From assembly GCF_002127325.2 (NCBI RefSeq), contig NC_035443.2, positions 149,434,415-149,498,414 of the forward strand: a stretch of 64,000 nucleotides of DNA, written 5' to 3'. The notes under the pieces were generated by a model. It was not told the origin of the DNA and did no database searches. It saw nothing but the letters and a program-made list of their open reading frames with translations. Numbering within the stretch: the stretch's first letter is position 1; each line of letters begins with the position of its first letter. The translations under genes were made by a program, and so were the position numbers. The DNA is from Helianthus annuus. Its lineage: Eukaryota > Streptophyta > Magnoliopsida > Asterales > Asteraceae. This document shows, in pieces, positions 44,947-55,784 of the stretch.

Positions 44947-46935
44947 CCTCATTTTTCTTCAGATTTCTCTCGATTCTGGTAAGATCTCGTCCTAAATCTT
45001 GTACTTCCTTGATCTACACGCACTCCTACACCTTTCTATCTTTTGAATCTTAACTTTTTACCGTGAAATCACCAAGATTCAAGGTGTTCTAGGATGACGT
45101 CATCATGTGTTCTTGAAGAACTTCATGTTTTGGCCTCAATCCACTCAGAATAACTTAGATCTAACCGATTTCCACATAAATAAACAAAGATCTTCCATAG
45201 ATCTAAACATATTCACAATGAAAAGGATTGAAAGATGGTTTTCTAACTTTCTTTCAACTCTTTTACACTCAATGCCTTCAAAACCGATAGAAACGGAGCT
45301 TGTGCCGACCTACTACTCATTCTTGTGGTTGTGTGGCTCAAGATCTGGATTCTATCCACGAGGCTCACCGATTTCGGGATAAACATGGAACACCGTCTCG
45401 AACAGTTAACTAAGCGGATTTGGGTGATTCCTGTCCGATCAGGAGTACCAAGTATTGACGAGGTTTCTGTTGTTTAGCACGTTATCACAACACCTCGATA
45501 AAAACGACAAACAATCAAAACAACCAAGTGTAAGACGAACAGGTCGACCAGGACGGAGTGCCGTCCGATCGGACTGCTGACCGATCGAACAGCCAATCCG
45601 AACGACTGGCCAATCCGAACGACTTGCACCTTGGGTCCCACACTTAAACCATTCACCAACATTCGAAGTCTGATCGTTGAACAAGTTGTTGTCCGATTGG
45701 ACTTCGAACATGTGATAATTAAACTTCAAACACTTAAACAATTTTCAACATGTTCAATGCACTAGGAATGCCACCCGATCGAACTGTTGTCCGATCGAGT
45801 GACAACCTGCTGTGAACTTATTCTCACTGAAGTGCCCAACTAATCGGGTTGCCGGCCGATCGAACGACCGTCCGATCGACCGACCTGAAAGGTAGAGATA
45901 CTTCAATGTTTTCAAAATACTACAACAAAAACTTCAAAAGTCAAGCCAGCATACACAAACACATCTTTCCCAAAGGGAGTAACAATCCACTCAAACGGCC
46001 ATCCGACCGGACAGCCGTCCGAACGGACTGTCACTCGCACGACCAGCTGTCCGATCGGACTACCATCCGATCGACCAGCTGTTTGACCCACCAACACTTG
46101 TTTTCGTTTTACGCGTCACTTATCGTATCGTATCGTTCTGATCAGGCTAACCATACTATCAAGCGCTCCCTTCAATCCATTTAACCGCTGTGAGTATACT
46201 CGATCCCTTTTTGCTTTACGCACTTTTGGGTGTTACATACGTTACTAATTATACAAAATCACATCGAACACACTACGCAATACTTTAAACGCTAATCGCT
46301 ATCGCATGTATATGTGACTAAATGAATGCTTGTTTGTTACGTTTACACATGGAATGTTGTCTACCTGCCTTAGCAACGGTAGTACTATTAGTTTGGACTC
46401 AGCACCCGTTCACTCGGGGGTTGTTAAGGACAATTACCTACATGGCTCACAGTGGTGAGTATGTATCGCGAACTGCCTTGGCCAGTCAACCCGCAGTCAT
46501 CGGTATCGATAGGTTCATGTCGATAACTAACATGCCTCATTTCACTTTGTGTACATGCTGGTTATGCGTAACGCTTTCGAACTCTATATGTTATTATCAA
46601 GCTTGTATGCTCGCCTTTACACTATGTGTATTGACTTTTACTTTAACGTATGTGACAGGTGCTTAATTTGCTAGGATGCTTAGGTGCATGGTGATGAAAT
46701 CGAGGCTAGGGAAGGTCTAGAAACAATAAACAATTGTCTGTAATAAAAATCTGAGTTGTCGGAACCGAACAATTTGCCTAGATCTTTTCTGTAATAATTG
46801 TATTATCTTATATGACATGGTATGGGACGTGTTGCTTTAAATATTTGGTAAATATAGTTGTTATGGAAACTTCTGGACAATCTGTATCGCTCAGTGCCGC
46901 GCCCCGATGTTTCCGCCATCGGTTGAGGTGTGACA
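44947..46935 (+). repeat. Element B LTR, segment 3 of 3
   Basis: It resumes the B LTR after C and aligns with element A from about 3600 to 5503, ending GAGGTGTGACA at 46935. It carries GATCGG motif clusters at 45550-45630, 45770-45880 and 45980-46090. The LTR retrotransposon block ends here. Confidence 0.88.
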
Positions 46936-47011
46936 TTAAGCTATACATATGTGTATATTGTCAATCTTATAACTATACACATGTGTTATTATGAAAAATA
47001 TATATTCTTAA

Positions 47012-47197
47012 CATGGTTGTAAAAGTCGCTAGGCGCTCCCTAGTCGGATTCGGGAGTACTCAGGAAGTCCTCGGCTTAGGCGGAGATTACTCGGGGGAGT
47101 AATTGGCCTGGGAGACCAGTACTCGTGCCTCGGCAGCCTACCTTGTAGCAAGTACTCGGGGAGTACTCGGAGCCTAGGCGGGACTTTTACAACTATG
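47012..47197. mobile_element. hAT-type MITE, 186 bp
   Basis: The terminal inverted repeats read CATGGTTGTAAAAGTC on the left and, reverse-complemented, CATAGTTGTAAAAGTC on the right. They are flanked by a perfect 8-bp duplication ATTCTTAA (47004-47011, 47198-47205). The interior is rich in GAGTACTC-type palindromes. Its termini resemble those of the element at 60192-61502. Confidence 0.85.
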
Positions 47198-47299
47198 ATT
47201 CTTAACCTAAAAAAGTGTAGGAAACTAGATCAAACGAATGTTGATTGAGTTTATTACAGCGGCATTGGGACCGGCTCATTGAACAACAACCAAAACTCT

Positions 47300-47472
47300 C
47301 TAAACACTAAAGCTAAACCCTAAACCCTAAGGCTAAACCCTATGCTAAAACCTAAAAACTAAACCTTAAACCCTAATGCTAAACCCTAAAGCTAAACCAT
47401 AATGCTAAACCTTAAAGCTAAACCATAATGAAAACCCTAAAGCTAAAGGTAAACCCAAAAGCTAAAACTAAT
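47300..47472. repeat. Degenerate telomere-like array (CCCTAAA-type)
   Basis: About 170 bp of loosely repeated CTAAACCCTAAA, CTAAACCATAA and CTAAACCTTAAA. This is the plant telomere repeat unit with frequent variants. It probably marks an old interstitial insertion or break repair. Confidence 0.75.
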
Positions 47473-48297
47473 CCATGCAAACCATGGTGGATTCAGGAAT
47501 ATTTTCTACGCGGTTCCTTTTGTTAAATTTTCAATCATTCTAAATAATTTTTCCAAATCATATAAGGTTTCCACTAACTTTTTCCATTTTTTTCCAAACT
47601 GAAAGGGTTCCCGGGAACCCCAAAACACCCCTGGATCCGCCCCGCCCACCCTTTAGCCTAAGTGGTAAAAACTTGCACTTGTGTAAATGAAACTTTCCTT
47701 ACCTGTAGATTGTACATATCTAAATTTAATCACGTAATTTTTTAATGTTGTATGGTTGTATAACTTGTATTATATTAATAGTGTTGAATGTTGAATGTTG
47801 AATAGTATAAAAAAAGTTTATTTTTGATCGGTTTTCATGGTTTCACCAAATTTAGTTCTCGTTTGAAGTCGATGCATGTATGATAAGTGGATTGCGATAG
47901 ACGTATTGACATATGAATGTATGGTGAGGGATAGGGAGCATGCATGGAATTTTCAAATGCTAATATGACAAAAAGATATATACGGACGGTAGGAAGAATA
48001 TTTAAGGAAAGAATCATGGGAAGTGATTTTTGGTTCCAACTTTAAAGTAAGTTGGTGTTGCTTGCGGTTCAAGTATTCTTCCAACGTCATATACATAACA
48101 ATTACTCGGGGCAACTTTTTTTTAATGTTTTTAATTTCATTTATGGATTAATATGATTTTTAAGTAACTTTTGTCGTTAACAATTTTTAAATTTTAGTTA
48201 TACAATTATATTTATTTTTAAAACATTCTAAAATAATTTTATTGAAATGGGGTAATTGACTTTTACACATGCTTAAATCAATAACTTAGCCTGTATA
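47473..48297. other. Intergenic stretch; no gene seen
   Basis: AT-rich apart from a short GC-rich part with a perfect 16-bp palindrome GGGTTCCCGGGAACCC at 47605-47620. That part resembles fragments of dispersed transposons (CTGGATCCGCCCC follows). Confidence 0.5.
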
Positions 48298-48300
48298 TAA

Positions 48301-48677
48301 GACCACCCGTAGTGGGGCGTTATTTTTAAAAAAATTGAAAAAAACGCCCCAAAACGCCTCCTCCCCCACTATACTAGGCGTTTTGGGGCGTTATATTTGA
48401 AAAAAAAATTGGTTGGACGTTTCAATTAAAACGTTGTGCACATGTTTGTTGAACCAATCAATGGTGAGCATTTATATGACAACTTTGACTAACCAATCAC
48501 CATCCATCCATTTGTTTGTTTGTTTTTTTTTTTTTTTTAATAATTGGAAGGGGCATTATTTGGGCATTATCCCCACTACACCACTTTATGCTATAATGCC
48601 CCATGCTGACTGGTTGCCACGTGTCGGATAATGCCTCATGATAGGGGCATTATAACAAGTTACCACTACACATGGTC
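48301..48677. mobile_element. Tourist-like (PIF/Harbinger-type) MITE, 377 bp
   Basis: The left end GACCACCCGTAGTGG and the right end, reverse-complemented GACCATGTGTAGTGG, form imperfect terminal repeats. The flanks are TAA on both sides (48298-48300, 48678-48680), the usual 3-bp Harbinger target. It lies about 550 bp upstream of the fructokinase TATA box. Confidence 0.75.
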
Positions 48678-48680
48678 TAA

Positions 48681-49224
48681 TAACGTATTCAACAACGATG
48701 AACAATAGAGATATTTATTTTTTATTGTATGTTACATTTATGATTATTCATATACTTTTATTTAATATCTATTTTACGGCTCATTTGTGCTGAAAGTACT
48801 TCTACAAATTCAACTATTCGTTATTAGCGGCCATATTTTCTAAAAGAAAAGTGAGGAAGAAAGAGACGAAGACAATAATCTTTTGTAAATAAGGTCATGT
48901 TGGCTTAGCTTTTCAAAACAACTTATAACTTTTTATAAAAGTTAATAGGCTAATAAGTCACTAAAATAAGCACTTCTAAATTCAAAAAGATCTGAACTAG
49001 GTATTAAAAAATCTTCAGAGTCAGTGAGAAAACTGCAAAACACGTTACACATAAAATAAAATAAAACAAAAAACTACGGGATCAGTAAAAGCTCTAGAGT
49101 CGACGTTCAAAAATCTTTGTACACTATAAAAAAAACCATAAATACTTTACACAAAAAATAAAACAAAGAACTATAGGCTCGGTTGACCCCGCACCCTATG
49201 TTTCTCCATACATGACCTTAGCTT
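48681..49224 (+). other. Upstream region of the fructokinase gene
   Basis: AT-rich DNA with an imperfect duplication: ACGTTACACATAAAATAAAA near 49043 and TTTACACAAAAAATAAAACA near 49147. No gene. Confidence 0.5.
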
Positions 49225-49230
49225 TATATA
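49225..49230 (+). promoter_or_regulatory. Likely TATA box of the fructokinase gene
   Basis: TTATATATGCCC lies 67-72 bp before the start codon, followed by a CT-rich leader (CATCTTCATCTCTTTCTCC) typical of plant 5' untranslated regions. Confidence 0.5.
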
Positions 49231-49296
49231 TGCCCACGGGAAACCACGTCCTATCCATCATCTTCATCTCTTTCTCCTTCGCTTTTCTTTTAGAAA

Positions 49297-52200
49297 ATGG
49301 CCGCCAACAACGGAGGTTTGATCGTCAGCTTCGGCGAGATGCTGATCGATTTCGTCCCTACCGTCTCAGGCGTATCACTCGCAGAAGCACCGGGTTTTTT
49401 AAAAGCAGCAGGAGGTGCTCCAGCAAACGTTGCGATCGCGGTATCAAGACTTGGCGGAAACTCGGCTTTCATTGGAAAGTTAGGAGACGACGAGTTCGGC
49501 AACATGCTAGCCGGAATATTGAAGGAAAACGGTGTCTCCAGTGACGGTATCTGTTTCGATACAGGAGCACGAACCGCTTTGGCGTTTGTTACCCTGAAAG
49601 CAGATGGCGATCGCGAGTTTATGTTCTACCGGAACCCGAGTGCTGATATGTTGTTGACGCCCGGTGAACTGAACCTTGACCTCATTCGATCTGTAAGTAT
49701 TTCTTTCTTTCTTTCTTTCTCACAGATTTATTGTTATTTTTGTTCAACATTTTGTTTGTGAATATTCTTTTTAAATGGATCAAGTGAAGTGGGATTTAGT
49801 GTGGCCGGGTTTCGAATTCTGTTAGTATCGGTTTGGTTTAATTCGTTAGCACTGGTATTTAGTATAGTTTACAATACCAAATTTGAATACGACTCTAACT
49901 GAAAGAGAGAAAAAAAAAAACAAGTCATATTTACCGAAACGTTGAGAAAGAAAAAAATTAACATGAATGTGTTTTTTTTTTAACGAAGTCAACTTTTCGA
50001 CCCTTTAGGGCGAGACTTTGTTTTTAGTAGATTAGTGTTTTCTATTCAGAAGGGGATGACGGCGTAGTTTGTTGCTTGTTTACCTGCTATCCTTATGTAA
50101 TTTGCCCTGATGATTGGAATGAAAAAAAGTTATCTTTATTCTAAAAAAAAGTTATTATTGTTGAAGCCAAATTAAATGAAAAATAAATAAAAGTATAAGA
50201 AGTGAAAATGAAACTTAAAACAAAATATATTTTATAATAGAATTATTATTTAATTTAGAGGTTGTTTGACAACTTCTGAATGGTTAATTGCTGAACCAGT
50301 AAGAATCTGAACCATTAAGAGCCCGTATAATGCTTAACCGTTCAGAGACAAATGTCTGACCAATTCATATTAGAGGTCTTAACCATCCGGACTCGGTATA
50401 ATGCTTAACCATTCAGAGGCAAATTTCCGAACCATTCAGACATTAGCTTGTGAAACAAATAGTCTGAACCATTAAGTGCTGAACACGTAAGATGTTTGAA
50501 CTATTAAGAGCCTCGTTAAGAGATAAACAAACAGCCCCTTAGTACATGCAAATTAATATATAGTACTTTTTTATATTCAATAAATACCTTAAATGTCAAT
50601 GTGTTACTAACTTACTTAATCGAGACATATGTCTTCTAAAGAAGAGGAGAAAATAAGCCGTTCGGATTTATTGGTGTAAAATCGAGTGAAGTAACATTTG
50701 CTATAAGAAAATACTTTAAATATTCTCACTTTGAGGTTGTAAAGGTTTCTTAACGATTTTCGTTAATTTGAGTTGCTTATGATTCTATTAAAAAAGTTTT
50801 TGGTGATTATTTTTACATCCTACTTGCTTTAGTATAGATTCTTGATGGGGTATATGTTAACTTCAACTGTTGGTCACATTAAATTTATTATTTAAAAACA
50901 ATTATATTCTGTTCAAATAATTCCCAAAATAGTCAATTGGAAAAAGGAGATGAACATTATTGTTGCATTAGCAAAAAGTTATAATACATATGATGATATG
51001 ATAATATAAGAAATATGAGGGGGAAACATGCGTGCTAAAACGGGATGTTATGATTTATAAGACTTGATTTCGACGTCTATACACAATGGTCTAGTCTGGT
51101 AATATAAAAAACGGGTAGTAAATTCATGCTTCAGTGTCTTTTCGTCTTGTTAATTTTACGAAAGCCCGGTTTGAAACATACAGAATAATATAAAATGGAG
51201 AAAAATGACAAGTAAACATTGGGCTTGTTGATTTGCAGGCCAAAGTTTTCCATTACGGGTCAATAAGCTTAATCGATGAGCCCTGTAGATCAGCACATCT
51301 TAAAGCAATGGAGGTTGCAAAGGATGCAGGGGCACTTTTGTCGTATGACCCTAATCTTCGGCTGCCATTGTGGCCATCTCCGGAGGAGGCTCGTGAAAAG
51401 ATCATGAGCATATGGGATAAGGCTGAGGTGATCAAAGTGAGTGATAACGAGCTCGAATTTCTCACAGGAAGCGATAAAATTGACGAAGAGGTTGCAATGT
51501 CTTTGTGGCACCCTAATTTGAAGCTTTTGTTGGTCACTCTTGGTGACAAGGGTTGCAATTACTACACCAAGGTAATGTACCCATTAACCCATCCCCCCTT
51601 TATTATGTAACTTTGTAAGTTTGTAACTAGTAAGCAAGGCCAGCGCTCTGCGACTTGGTTTTTTTTTTTTTTTTACGTCGCAAGAGTATGTTGGGATTTT
51701 GAAAAAAAACGAAAAAAAAAATCAAGAAATCATTCAACAAATTAATCTTTAAAAAAGTTAAGATAAAAAACCTAGACAAATAAAAGGCAAACAAAGAATC
51801 AGAGAATTATAATTAAAATAAAAAAATAAATAAGAAAAAGAATCATAGAATTATAGTTAAAACAAAAATAAACAAATAAATAAAAGTCAGGATATGGTCA
51901 AAAGCATATTGATACGTGTTTAACAAATATTGATACCGGTTTTGATATATCAATATACCGGTGTTGATGTTGTTCATTGGTGTTGATTTAGTTCATTACG
52001 GTACCAATACTCCGTAACCTTTACGATATTAAAAGAAATGTGAATACAACTCCGTTTTCAATTATATTTATACCGGAATGTTGGAAAAAATTAAAAAAAC
52101 CCTTAGTATTTAGTTATTTTTATTTTAATTAACAAAGGTATATCATTCGTGAAAAAAATAATAATTAATAAATGAAATATCATTAAAATATTGACTGGAT

Positions 52201-54255
52201 ATGAAGCAAGACAAGTGAGGTACGCGAGATCTAATGCTTATTAAGCAGATCGTATACCTATCAATGGGGTGGTGGTCCACTGGCAAAGGCAAAGCCTTTA
52301 AAACATCTAGGTTGGGAAGTGAAAGGTCTTGGGTTTAAGTCCCACAAACGACAAGGGATTAAAGAAATTAGCCGTTCAAAAAAAAAAAAAAAAAAGCAGA
52401 TCGTATACCTATAGCAGGTACTCTTAATTAGTGTGACAGTGAATTGTTCGTGTGGGATAATTCAATTTCAGAGGATTATACATTGAATTCAGTTTCATTA
52501 GCGGCAAATCCGAGTTCTGAGTTAATTTGGAGTTATATAATCCGGGTTAAGTTATTCATTCTTCAAAGGCTCCTAAAAATAAGAAGTGTACAAAGACACA
52601 ATGAATGTCGAAGAAAATATAACACAAGGTCTAGGAAAAAAGATACAATCACGCAAATATAAATAAAAAACACAATGATCAATACAAGACACAATGGTAA
52701 TAAACAAAAATTCTAAAATCTACAACTTACAAATTCAAAATTGAAAACCTAAAATCTCACATCGTAGAGTTCGATAAGAGGTTCCAATGTTGTTTGAATG
52801 AGGTCAATCGGAGTCCGTTTGATACTCTTTGTATGACTTCTTATTTTTAGGAATCTTTATTTTTTATCTTAATCCATATAATCCGTGTGTCAATTTTACC
52901 CTAGGAAGTGGATTGGTTTATGTTCTGATGCCAATTAGTTCAAGCTCGATTTTGGCTCGGGCTTAGGCTGAGCTAATTTATTGACTATATATATAGTTTT
53001 TATATACAATATAATTAACTGAAAAAATAATTCCAAAAAATATATAATCGAGTCTAGAAAGCTTTTGTTGCATTAAAGTATAAAGATATAATTAAATTTT
53101 AGGATTAATTTCATATATACCCTTACAAATTTGAAAAATTTCATATATACCTAATCATAACTAAAAATATTATATATGTCTTTACAAAATAGTTAAAATA
53201 ACAAATATACCCAATTTATTAAAAACAATCTAATAAATAATCATTTTACCTTTATTATTTTAACTTCTAAGTTTTCATATAATGCTTATCTTTTAACTTC
53301 ATATTTTTATATTAGACATTTTAAGCTTAAATTTATTATACCTATTTTTAGTTTTATTTTTTATTTTTCCCATAAAAAAGAATTCTCCATATATAATATT
53401 TAAGCTAAATAAATTAAGCTAGAAATGAGTAAATATAATATTTGAGGTATAAGGTGATATATTAGATTTCAAAGTTTTAGAAAAATACGGGTAAAAATGT
53501 CTTTTATTAAATTGTTTTTAATTAATTAGGTATATATGATATTTCAAGGGTATATATGACATTTATAATTATGCATGGGTATATATTATATTTTGCAAGT
53601 TTGTAGGAGTATATATGAAATTGCCTCTAAATTTTAATATATTTAATTAGTGAAAGTTTTATAGTTAGTTATAATATTTTGAATCTTGATTTTTCTTTTT
53701 TGAGCAACAATTACTTTACACCTAAGTACTAGTTAACCTTGAATCTTGATGATTGCAGCATTTTCATGGGACAGTGAGTGCATTTCGTGTGAAAGCAGTC
53801 GACACAACCGGTGCAGGTGACTCTTTTGTTGGTGCTCTTCTAACAAAGATTGTTGACGACCAATCCATCATAGAGGTAATATCAACATTCCAATGTTTTC
53901 ATTAAAGTCGATTGTACATGAAAAAGTTGCATGTCAACATTTTGACACCTTTACTTATGGACGGGTCCATTAGGTTTATAATTATATCTCTAACGGATCA
54001 AACAGGTGAAACCATCTAAAAGAAACCATGTCAAAGACATCATGAACTCGGATACACTTAAAACCATGAATCTATACACAACGTGTGTAATATGTATATC
54101 TGAACGCGTTGGCATGTCAAGTTGTAAATGAGATGGACAAGTAATAAACATGCTAACGGGTTGTAAATGACTTATGATAAAAATGTAGATGGGTTGTAAA
54201 CAACTTATAATAATACTTTAAAAGGGTTGTAAAAGACTTGGAAGCTCGGTTATAC

Positions 54256-54298
<43 letters not shown>

Positions 54299-54614
54299 TT
54301 ATTTAAGTTTGATTGGTTTCCCGTTAATATTAGTTCAACCGGAATACAACCTATTTATCAAACGTGTTTATTAGAGTATCTGTAGTGGGGCGTGATGATT
54401 GGGAATTATCAACCTACGAACTCATATATTGTGACATAATAACATTGAATTGTAGGATGAAGGAAAGTTGAAAGAGCTACTGAGATACTGTTGTGCTTGT
54501 GGAGCCATCACCACCACCATAAAGGGTGCCATTCCGGCCCTTCCTACCTCGTTGCAGGTGGACACCTTCCTCCACACCAATCGAAAGACCCTAGCATCGT
54601 GTGCTTTCCTTTGA
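49297..54614 (+). CDS. FRK: Fructokinase (pfkB family), join 49297-49692, 51239-51571, 53759-53875, 54456-54614
   Basis: Phosphorylates fructose to fructose 6-phosphate with ATP, feeding sucrose-derived fructose into metabolism. The product is 334 residues with no visible transit peptide, so probably cytosolic. All four exons have GT-AG borders and phase-0 junctions. Motifs: the N-terminal strand [15 protein letters not shown] (7-21), the substrate-site GGAPANVA (39-46) of pfkB signature 1, RTALAFVTL near 91-99, DPNLR in exon 2, and pfkB signature 2 DTTGAGDSF at 258-266 with the catalytic Asp at 264. The length matches plant fructokinases. Nothing looks broken. Introns 1 and 2 (1546 and 2187 bp) are enlarged by transposon insertions, intron 3 is 580 bp. 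The closest subgroup cannot be named without alignment. Confidence 0.95.
50257..50540. mobile_element. MITE-like insertion in fructokinase intron 1
   Basis: The left end AGAGGTTGTTTGACAAC and the right end, reverse-complemented AAGGGGCTGTTTG, are imperfect terminal repeats. TGAACCATTAAG-like phrases recur at least six times inside. No clear target duplication was found, so the exact borders are uncertain. Confidence 0.55.
52262..52394 (+). mobile_element. tRNA-derived SINE in fructokinase intron 2
   Basis: A short element with an A-box-like GGTGGTCCACTGG and a B-box-like GGGTTTAAGTCCC, ending in about 18 A. It is flanked by a perfect 18-bp duplication AGCAGATCGTATACCTAT (52244-52261, 52395-52412), the hallmark of LINE-mediated insertion. 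It is in the same orientation as the gene. Confidence 0.9.
53101..53627. mobile_element. MITE in fructokinase intron 2, 527 bp
   Basis: Long imperfect terminal repeats: the left end GGATTAATTTCATATATAC matches the right end reverse-complemented GAGGCAATTTCATATATAC, and the match continues through CCCTTACAAATTTG. Flanks TAAATTTT(A) at 53093-53101 and 53628-53636 give an 8-9 bp duplication, so MULE or hAT type. It ends about 130 bp before exon 3. Confidence 0.75.
54260..54293. repeat. (AT)n microsatellite in fructokinase intron 3
   Basis: About 17 uninterrupted AT units, likely polymorphic. Confidence 0.9.
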
Positions 54615-55784
54615 AATGGTTTTTTATTGTCATTAATCAATCAATGTTTATAGGGCAAATAATGTGAGTCATGTTGATTACCGATTTTTCGGTGATTCTA
54701 TCCGCGATTCTCAGTTAATGGTTTGTCTATGTGATCGGTTTATGTTGTTAATGCTAAGTTTTCAACGTACTGTTTGGTTCTATGCAACCAACTTATGAGA
54801 AATTATTAAAGTGATTATTATATAGTTCAAAGGACTATTTTCAGTTTTAGTTCTAACCGTTAAGAATATAATAGTATCAGGTAGTTAAAATGTACTTTAG
54901 CCGGCTAAAGGGTTAATGACGTGGCGGAGTGTGAGTAACTTTTAGATATATTTTAGGTACTTTTTCACTCGTTTCTTCAAGCTTTATATTTACTAAACAC
55001 GATATAACACTATCACTCTCTACAACACGTTAGGGCAAGTGCACCCATCATTTACGTAATATAGTGATGGTAAGATACCGAGGTTGTCCAAGGACACAAT
55101 AACTTTTAATACCAGATTATCGTCAACGTCTAATCGACCCAAACTTTGAGAAAAGATTTTAATAAGTAAACTATATATATAATAAAAGAGACAAATAAAC
55201 AAGATGGAATCACTTGGTTCTGACTCATCTTTCATGTACCCTTTGATGATTTCCACACTTTGGGTTTTTTAAGAGATTATCTTGGTTATAGTGGCATGTC
55301 CCTCTTTTGGAGGCAACGCTACCTTCGGCCATATTGGTATGAGTCAGCAGGGATACAGTCAACAGTCCCGCAAGGCCGGAGTATTGAAAGATTATTAAAT
55401 GAGTTATTAATGCAAAATGTGACATGTCCCTCTTTTAGAGGCAACGCTACTATCAGCCATATTGGTCTGAGTCAGCAGGTCCCGCAAGGCGGGTTTAAAA
55501 TTTTAATAGTAGTTTATTTATAAGGTAGTTGATAACGTAAATGCTGAAAAATAGCAAAACCCTTTACTGAAATCCAATTTTTGACTTTCGCCAAGTTTGT
55601 AAGTTGAACCCCTATATTAATACAAATTATAAATTTGCTCATTATATGAAATGACTTCTAGTATTTTACCCTTTAGACATAAAGGGATACAACTATAAAA
55701 ACTAACATGGTGATCATTACTAACCTATGCGAACTGAACAACATTCTAAAAAGGAGTTCAAAATAACACGAGAATTTACAATGG
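54615..55784. other. Region between the two convergent genes; holds an imperfect direct repeat
   Basis: The fructokinase 3' flank is followed by a retroelement-like segment (55020-55250; unrecognised). Two copies of a unit of about 75 bp follow, starting ACATGTCCCTCTTTT or GCATGTCCCTCTTTT, at about 55292-55377 and 55422-55495. The second copy is shortened. No reliable coding region. Confidence 0.55.

Noticed and set aside
52262..52394. A tRNA gene in fructokinase intron 2
   Set aside because: A- and B-box-like sequences are present, but there is no foldable tRNA body. The poly-A tail and 18-bp target duplication mark a SINE.
54373..54400. Terminus of a Tourist-like MITE in fructokinase intron 3 (GTAGTGGGGCG)
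   Set aside because: It shares a short phrase with the MITE at 48301, but no second terminus or target duplication was found.
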